From assembly GCA_029379385.1 (NCBI GenBank), contig CM055605.1, positions 12,435,001 to 12,499,000 of the forward strand: 64,000 bases of DNA. Reading direction: 5' to 3'. Source of the DNA: Quillaja saponaria. Its lineage: Eukaryota; Streptophyta; Magnoliopsida; Fabales; Quillajaceae. Positions 58,089 to 64,000 of the stretch are shown one piece after another. Within the stretch, counting starts at the first letter, position 1; each line of letters begins with the position of its first letter. The notes under the pieces were generated by a model that worked only from the letters and a program-made list of their open reading frames with translations, made no database searches and was not told where the DNA came from. The position numbers and the translations under genes were made by a program.

Positions 58089-59921
58089 TTAATGCAGCAT
58101 ACCTTGAGATGTCATAAATTGCTGAAATGATGTAGAAAAATATTCACGTGCATTGTCACTACGCAAAATACGAATAGACACACCAAATTGTGTTTTAATT
58201 TCAGCACAAAACTGTTTATTTATAGAAAATAACTCAGAACGATTTTTCATTAAAAATAACCACGTGCAATGAGAATAGTCATCAATAAAAGTTACAAAAT
58301 ACTGAAATCCCAAAGATGAACTAACATGACTAGGACCCCAAACATCAGTATGAACAAGATGAAAGGGAGACTCTGCTCTAAAACGACTATGCTTTGGAAA
58401 CGAAACACGTGTGTGCTTGCCAAGCTGACACGACTCACAATTTAAAGATGATAGATATGACAAACGATGAACCATCTTCTGAAGCTTGGATAGACTAGGA
58501 TGACCTAACCAACTGTGAATGAGAATAGGTGACACATCTGTAGAGCAAGCCACTGAAGATGTAGGTAGTGTGGTAAGATGGTAGAGGCCATATGACTCAC
58601 GTCCTGTGCCAATCGTTCATCCCGTACGTCGGTCCTGTCTAGTAAAGGAATCATCAATGAAAGTGACAGAACAATTGAGAGAACGAGTCAATTGACTAAT
58701 AGAAATTAGATTAAATGAACATTCAGGGACATAAAATACAGTCTTTAAAGGCAAAGAAGATAATGGTGTAACTTGACTTATACCTTTAGCAATGATTGTG
58801 GAACCATTAGCTATAGTGACAGTGGAAAGTGATGATGGATTACTAATACTAGAAAAAAGTTTGGGATTACCAGATCTGTGATCAGAGGCACCAGAATCAA
58901 GAATCCAAGTGTCAGAAGAGGTCTGAGAGAGGCAAGCGACATAATTACCATGAGAAGATAGCTGAGTAGCTTGATATTGTAGGAACTTATCATATTCAGT
59001 AGCTGATAATGAAACATTATGAGGTTTGTCTTTAGATGGTGAAACTTCAAGTGAATTAGCTGATTGAACAATATTAGCTGTAGTACCCGGATAACCAATC
59101 AGTTGGTAACACTTTTTCCTGATATGACCCATCCTGTTACAATGAGTGCATCGGGGATGTCCACGACCCCGACCTCCTCGACCACGACTTCCGCGAGTAC
59201 TAGAGTGAGAGATCAATACTGAAGAATCAGGAGATGGATTCTCAACATGTGTTACTACCAGAGATGAGATACGAAACAACCGAGCAAACACTTCTTCCAT
59301 GGAAGGAATACTAGGACTAGCTAATATCTGATGGCGAACTAGATCAAGATCAACTCGAAGGCCATATAGAGTGAGAATCATGAATAGCTTGTCCTTTTGT
59401 GCCTCTTGGTCAGCCAGATCAGTGGTAAGAGATAATATTTCAGCAAATTCAGCTTTGAAATTCTGAATCTTGCCCAAATAGGTGGACATATCCTGATTAG
59501 CCTGCTTTAGATTCAACAGATTAGAGACCACAGTGTAAAAACGTTTGATATCATTAGTGTATAAACTTCTGGCCCGTTTCCATAATTCAAAACATGTCTT
59601 ATATGCCTGGAAAATCTGCAATATAGAAGGTTCAAGGGATGTCCAAAGTAAACTGCATAATTGGGACTCGATCTTTTTCCAATTGAGTTGTTTAGGGGTT
59701 GGAATATCAGCCAATGATTTCGTGAGATGATTTTCATATCCCTGTCCCAGAAACCATAACTTAACAAATGCAGCCCAAGACAAATAATTAGATCCATTCA
59801 ATTTCTCAGTAGTAATAACAGGGGATCCAGAAAACACAGAGGTAAAAGTACTAGGTTTTGACATACCGATTTCAGATTTTTCAGAGGTAGACATACAGAT
59901 GAACAGTACCCCGATGAACAA
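58089..59921 (-). pseudogene. Copia gag-protease-integrase, one long frame with a single internal stop
   Basis: The frame starts at the ATG at 59921 and runs 434 codons to a TGA at 58617-58619, then continues in the same frame to TAA at 58089. Visible in order: UBN2-type gag (LNGSNYLSWAAFVKLWFLGQ, IFQAYKTCFELWKRA), an Arg/Gly-rich stretch, the knuckle CTHCNRMGHIRKKC, the protease site WILDSGASDH, VFYVPECSFNLISISQL, the integrase finger (HSWLGH ... CESCQLGKH) and core (HTDVWGP, FIDDYSHCTWLFLMKNRSEL, ILRSDNAREYFS). The intact knuckle, DSG triad and integrase aspartates show limited decay. Both stops fit single C-to-T changes (CGA to TGA, CAA to TAA). Confidence 0.9.
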
Positions 59922-60012
59922 TAATCGTACTGCTGGAATGAAACGCAGTAATAGAGAGACACGCTAGAAAGAAACACAGCGAAAAATAAAAATTAGGGTT
60001 TTTTCTTCCTAA

Positions 60013-60024
60013 GCTCTGATATCA
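60013..60024 (-). other. Primer-binding site of the second copia element
   Basis: Minus strand TGATATCAGAGC adjoins the LTR and differs at one base from TGGTATCAGAGC, complementary to initiator methionine tRNA. Confidence 0.85.
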
Positions 60025-60232
60025 TGTTGAATATAAGAAAAATGTATATTTAGATGATTTTCAATATACAAGAGGGAGCCTCTATTTATAGGCTAAAGTG
60101 GTTAACCTAACATAGTGAACCTAGACTAAATATCGACCAAATACGCAATAGAATTACACAGAAATAAGGAAAGAAACTATAAATAAGGAAATTTGACTCA
60201 CTAATTAAGCTGCCTATATTTACACTCTAACA
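60025..60232 (-). repeat. 5' LTR of the second copia element (208 bp)
   Basis: Minus strand TGTTAGAGTGTAAATATAGG to CTTATATTCAACA. TATAAATAGAG, a good TATA box, lies at about 60095-60085 on the minus strand. The TG...CA ends and adjacent PBS define it. Confidence 0.88.
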
Positions 60233-61520
60233 GTGGTGATCTGGCACCATATATCCATCATAATTTTTCACTTTATAGTGCTCTTCATGAAAGTAGTTGT
60301 TACTTTGAGAATTTACCTGTTGGTAAAGGTAAATATAAGAATTGATCATCCGTTGGGCATAATCTTTGGAGTTGCTTCAGAGAAGGTTTTTTCATTTGTG
60401 TGCATCTTGGACTGTTGTGCAATTTCAGACTCAATTTTCTATTTGGAACAAACTCGATGTTAGACTTGACTCTTCATTTGATGTGAGAGTTTGCTCAAAT
60501 TTCAAGGTAGAGCAATCGAAATTGATGGTTAATTATGCCAATGGATTATGGGTGATCCTTACACAAATCTTTAGGAAAATTTACAGGAATATGGTGATGC
60601 ATGGAAAAAAGGTGCACTCTAAACATTTAGGTGAAGACTATCTAGATATGGATAGTCCACATCTTGATTGTAGTTTACAACTAATCTCTCATACATCTCA
60701 AATCCTGATGGACACACCAAGCACTTATTGGGGGACCTGCCTTTTCCTTCAGACAGTACAAATTTGCTAAGGTGTCTAGCATCTAAAATTTCAAGTATTG
60801 ACCAACTCAAATACCTAACAATTTAGCTCAATGTGGAACCAGAAGAAGAGGCATTATTGGGTTGACATAAAATTTCTATTATTAAAAGCAATGAGCCAAA
60901 AATGTTTGTCCATAATTTGTTGTCCTTGAAGAGTACTAGTTTTGCGATCAAAATTTGTAGTAGTAGAGTTCCAAGTACTAAAGTCATGAACTACATAGTG
61001 CACTCTGTTGGAGGGTCTCTTAACCAATATATTCCACTGCTCCAGAAGGTAGTGCTATTTAGAATAGCAGAGGAGTATTAAAACCTAATTTCATCAGGAC
61101 AATGACGGTACTTATGTATTTTTGTTGAAACGAGATTATGATAATAGCAAAAGCTAGACTTAATTATCCCTGTGTTGAAACTGTAATTAGCATACTGGCA
61201 TTTTTCGAATACCATGTAATTCCTATATGTAGATTTGCAAGTGGATTGTCGTGGCATATGGTTATTATGGAAGCCAACAAACTAGAAGTTTTGAAGATAT
61301 GCGTTGATAAGGTTGAGGCAAATAATAAGGTAATATAATTTCAGTAGTAATGGATTTTAATAACTATATTTATTGGTTCTTAATATAAAATTTAATTTTC
61401 TCTATCCTTGTATGCAGATGGTGGAATCTGAGTCAATTTGTAGTATTTGAGATGGAGGACATGACATATAAGATTTGGAGTCTAGGTAATGCTAAGCAGG
61501 TGGAGAGTTATTGGAATAGA
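60233..61520 (+). pseudogene. Decayed gene of unknown family, interrupted by the copia element
   Basis: Long open stretches with protein-like composition occur in shifting plus-strand frames: SGDLAPYIHHNFSLYSALHE and CYFENLPVGKGKYKN (60234-60340), a 134-codon frame from 60366 (FKVEQSKLMVNYANGLWVIL, MDSPHLDCSLQLISHTSQIL, MDTPSTYWG), SIDQLKYLTI with LNVEPEEEALLG (60790 on), and a 66-codon frame from 61138 (AKARLNYPCVETVISILAFF, MEANKLEVLKICVDKVEANN). A GT-AG intron-like gap (61330-61421) follows, then VVFEMEDMTYKIWSLGNAKQ in one frame (61447 on). I do not recognise the family. Frameshifts and stops indicate a pseudogene of a host gene, cut at its left by the copia LTR. Confidence 0.45.
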
Positions 61521-62064
61521 TCCTTATGTTAATCTCTACTTTTGTTTCCATTGTTGTATTTGGTTTGTAAAGATGATACTGCAATACTCACTTAGTTTAT
61601 TTCCAATTTGAATTAGTTGACTTAACTTGATAATATGATAAATGCAATGTATGGTTACTAATATGATAATATGACTTTATTCAGTTGATTGAGTACTCAA
61701 TTATATTGAATCAATTGACTAACAAAATAATGAATCTATGCATTTAGTAGTTTCAAGTTTCAACAGCCTGAAACTAAGATGTTCATTCGTTTCAGCTGAC
61801 TGAAAATTATCCAATGAACTACTCTTGTAAAAATGACAGTAATTCAAGAAATCAACAAGCAGGTAAGTAAGAACACAATAAAGAGAATTTAGTGATAATA
61901 TTTTCTAATTATATTATTAAATAAATTATAATTATAAAACATCAAAATAAAAAAACAAATACTCCCCTTACAAAAAAACAAAAAACAAAAAGAAAGAAGA
62001 GAAGGGAAAATCTTAGTGATTTCATTCTTCGCTGCTTCAAAAGAGTCTTTTTTTTTTTTTTTTT
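61521..62064. other. AT-rich spacer, no gene seen
   Basis: Contains repeated GATAATATGA and TCAATTGACT/CAGTTGATTGA-like words around 61620-61720 but no coding frame. Confidence 0.4.
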
Positions 62065-62277
62065 TCACTTGGATTGCCGCAGGTGAAGAAGTTCAGCCTC
62101 AAGAGCTTCATACTTTTGAAGGTGATCTTTGATTTTAGTTTTCACCCTTTCGATGTCTTTATTGATGCAAGCGACCCTTATTTCCCTCTTCTCTATTTCC
62201 TTCCTCACGTAGTCCATTGTGTGTTGTTTCAGTTCATTGAAGGAGGTAGTGGCGATTTAGTTTCCTTTGGAATCCAT
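62065..62277 (-). pseudogene. Small coiled-coil protein ORF ending directly in poly(A), one N-terminal stop
   Basis: Minus-strand frame of 71 codons from ATG at 62277: MDSKGN, a stop at codon 7, then IATTSFNELKQHTMDYVRKE, IEKREIRVACINKDIERVKT, KIKDHLQKYEALEAELLHLR and QSK before TGA. From residue 17 the heptad pattern and charge predict a coiled coil. A run of about 22 A follows the stop codon at once (62064-62044 as T on the plus strand). This could be a retrocopy of a small gene polyadenylated very early, or a chance A tract. An internal ATG at codon 21 would give a 51-residue product. The opposite-strand ORF at 62074-62283 is its shadow. I do not recognise the family. Confidence 0.5.
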
Positions 62278-62283
62278 GATTGA

Positions 62284-62869
62284 ATGAAGCTTTAGAGATG
62301 CAATTCTGATATTGTTTGGTTGTAATTTATATAGCACGCTTCATGATCGAAAACTTGAACTACTTGAACTGCTTAAGGTTCTTCGGGGAAGGATTGTAAT
62401 TAATGCAAGTGAAATTTTCTTTTGCATGGTTGCTAGTCTTGTCACCCAAGTTTGTAACAAACAAATCCCACTTAACTTTGTTTGCAACAAAACCCCACCC
62501 TAGAACTAGTGTAATCCTTAACTAAATACTGAGTAGATATGCTTTCGCATCTTGCGAAGTTAGTGTCTCTATACCATACAACATTGAACTGATGAAATTT
62601 TCATAAACGGAAGCAAAAAAATATAAGACCATGAGAGCCTGGTCTGAATAATTAGTTTTCATTTCCATGTTTTCCATATCCCTTATAAATAGAAATTAGT
62701 CACACAACTTTTTCTATGAAGTAGATATTCAGACTTACGAACCCAACTGGCCAATAAATACTTGCATTGCGACTATTAGAAAGGAAGCGTGGGCATGAAA
62801 AGGGGAAATTCACTAGAATAAGGTTCTTTCAAAATTAAAAGAGTTACCTATGGCTCCCTGAAAAATAAA
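62284..62869. other. Intergenic sequence, no gene seen
   Basis: A 63-codon plus-strand ORF at 62312 has no recognised domain and mixed composition. No repeat signature is evident. Confidence 0.35.
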
Positions 62870-62899
62870 TACTAAACTCCATTTTTAATGAATTTGTGT

Positions 62900-63215
62900 G
62901 TTGAAGACACAAATTCACTTGCCATGTCAGCTCCCCGTAAGCAGGGAGGGAGAATATATTGTTGACAAAATTTGTCGGTTGAACCCACAAATTTAAAACT
63001 TGTGAGTTGAACCCACAACTATATTTGTCATGTTAGCTCCGCGCAAAATATATTTAATTTGGGGTTGAACTTGCAAATTGAAACTCGTAAGTTACACACA
63101 TTAAAAAGATATTTTTGAAAAAAATTTGTGGGTTGAACCCACAAATTTAAAACTTGTGGGTTCAACCCGTGGGTTGACAAAATTTGTGTGTTGAAAACCC
63201 AAATTCAACCATAAT
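62900..63215. repeat. Cluster of palindromic GTGGGTTGAACCCAC units
   Basis: The phrase TTTGTGGGTTGAACCCACAAA and variants occur at 62968-62994, 63001-63026, 63055-63095, 63122-63148 and 63152-63175. The copy at 63122-63148 is a perfect palindrome with 13-bp arms (AAATTTGTGGGTT and AACCCACAAATTT) around one base. Each unit could form a hairpin in single-stranded DNA or RNA. Confidence 0.75.
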
Positions 63216-64000
63216 TTTATTTTATTTTCGAAAATTTTGAGTGAATTAAAAAATCAAAAGAACCTAAAAATTCAAATTTAGTGTTTCTCAAACATTGTTA
63301 TAGGGCTTTAAAAGTAATTTAAAACTGAGTAATCTGCTGCATAAAAATTTAAGTATTACCACTTACAACCTATATAAATAGAGATTTTAAGCCATAAGAA
63401 TTCATTATTCCTATGTATCTTATATGAATATATAACTTAAAAATATTAAAGGTCATAACTAAATAGCCAACTAATATACAATGACACTCATAAGAGCCAG
63501 AATGATATAGAATCACAATATGCTAAATAGACATAAGACTCAAAACTAAAATATTAACATAAAGTAATCCGGAAACTTTCTAAATACATTAACATAAAAT
63601 AAGACCATGTCATAATAAACCAAAATCCAAATTTTCTTATGTCTTTAAGCCCTATGGTTTCATGACCCTGTTAATGTTAAAAACTTTTATTAAAAACTTG
63701 TCACATACTTGTAATAATGAAAAATATATACGCCATTGTTTAGTATTTTATTAAGTTAACGGAAATGAATTTTTCATAATAAATGGCTGCTTGATGTTAT
63801 TAACTCTTATGATTTTCAAACTCTTTATATAGCAAATATTTTTTGTTATTGTGAACATTAAGTAATTTTAACATGTTCTTTAAATTTGAAACTCTGCAAT
63901 TTTATAAGATTTTATTATTGTCATATTAAATTATAAAATTTTCAAATATTCAATTGTCATTACCAATCCAAGTTATTTTATATGAATTTCAATTGTCATT
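63216..64000. other. AT-rich sequence to the window edge, no gene seen
   Basis: No ORF of 60 codons and no recognisable element. The words CAATTGTCATTACCAATCCA and TTTCAATTGTCATT near the end suggest a short local repeat. Confidence 0.4.

Larger units (their letters stand above)
57980..60232 (-). mobile_element. Ty1/copia element, internally deleted, 3' LTR missing
   Basis: A 208-bp 5' LTR (60232-60025), PBS (60024-60013) and a gag-protease-integrase reading frame are followed at about 58077 by a jump straight into the RNase H-proximal end of RT (ICLSQRKYCLDVLSGIGMLD, SKPVDTPMDP). About 2 kb encoding the integrase end and most of RT is gone. No second LTR is seen to the left, down to 56700, so the 3' end is also lost. 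The LTR abuts a decayed gene at 60233. Confidence 0.9.

Noticed and set aside
62074..62283. 69-codon plus-strand ORF
   Set aside because: The minus strand of the same segment reads a charged coiled coil, which has far more protein-like composition; the plus ORF is its shadow.

Overview
The window is eukaryotic nuclear DNA, almost certainly from a eudicot plant. It is AT-rich, genes have GT-AG introns, and most of the space is held by plant transposable elements: Ty1/copia, Ty3/gypsy, hAT, Mutator-like, an En/Spm-type transposase, a SINE and MITE-like elements. I cannot name the species. No CRISPR array, operon, rRNA or functional tRNA gene is visible.

Layout. (1) 1-5189, minus strand: the 5' two thirds of a splicing-factor gene of the Tat-SF1/CUS2 type (plant ELF9-like). 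Eight exons are traceable, and the gene runs off the left edge inside its first RRM. Its large fourth intron holds a decayed retrocopy of an RBM25-like PWI-domain splicing factor in the opposite orientation. (2) 5279-8505: a long terminal-inverted-repeat element with a smaller hAT-like element in its left arm, then a GAATTC-rich hAT MITE with an 8-bp target duplication. (3) 9761-15000: remains of an En/Spm (Transposase_24) transposase, a 5'-truncated hAT transposase and the N-terminal exon of a Mutator-like transposase. (4) 16255-24791: an old LTR followed by three almost identical 2.67-kb tandem units, each containing degenerate subrepeats of about 165 bp. (5) 26557-28835: a nearly full-length but frameshifted BED-finger hAT transposase. 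(6) 30352-34990: an 11-bp minisatellite and a decayed Ty3/gypsy gag region interrupted by a small LTR element. (7) 35717-42238: a TIR element carrying a copia retrotransposon with both LTRs, PBS, PPT and 5-bp target duplication, but no reverse transcriptase. (8) 43814-44625, minus strand: a two-exon PLAT/LH2-domain secretory protein gene with two single-base frameshifts, and a SINE 230 bp upstream of its ATG. (9) 50543-56690: a B3-like single-exon gene and a truncated copy within a dispersed duplication of about 1.9 kb. (10) 57555-64000: a copia element with an internal deletion and no 3' LTR, an unrecognised decayed gene, a small coiled-coil ORF ending directly in poly(A), and a cluster of short perfect palindromes.

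The best-supported host genes are the Tat-SF1/ELF9 homologue (nuclear pre-mRNA splicing), the PLAT-domain gene (secreted, stress-type family) and the B3-like gene (possible DNA binding). They do not form a functional cluster; the region reads as a gene-poor, transposon-dense interval with repeated nesting and local duplication.
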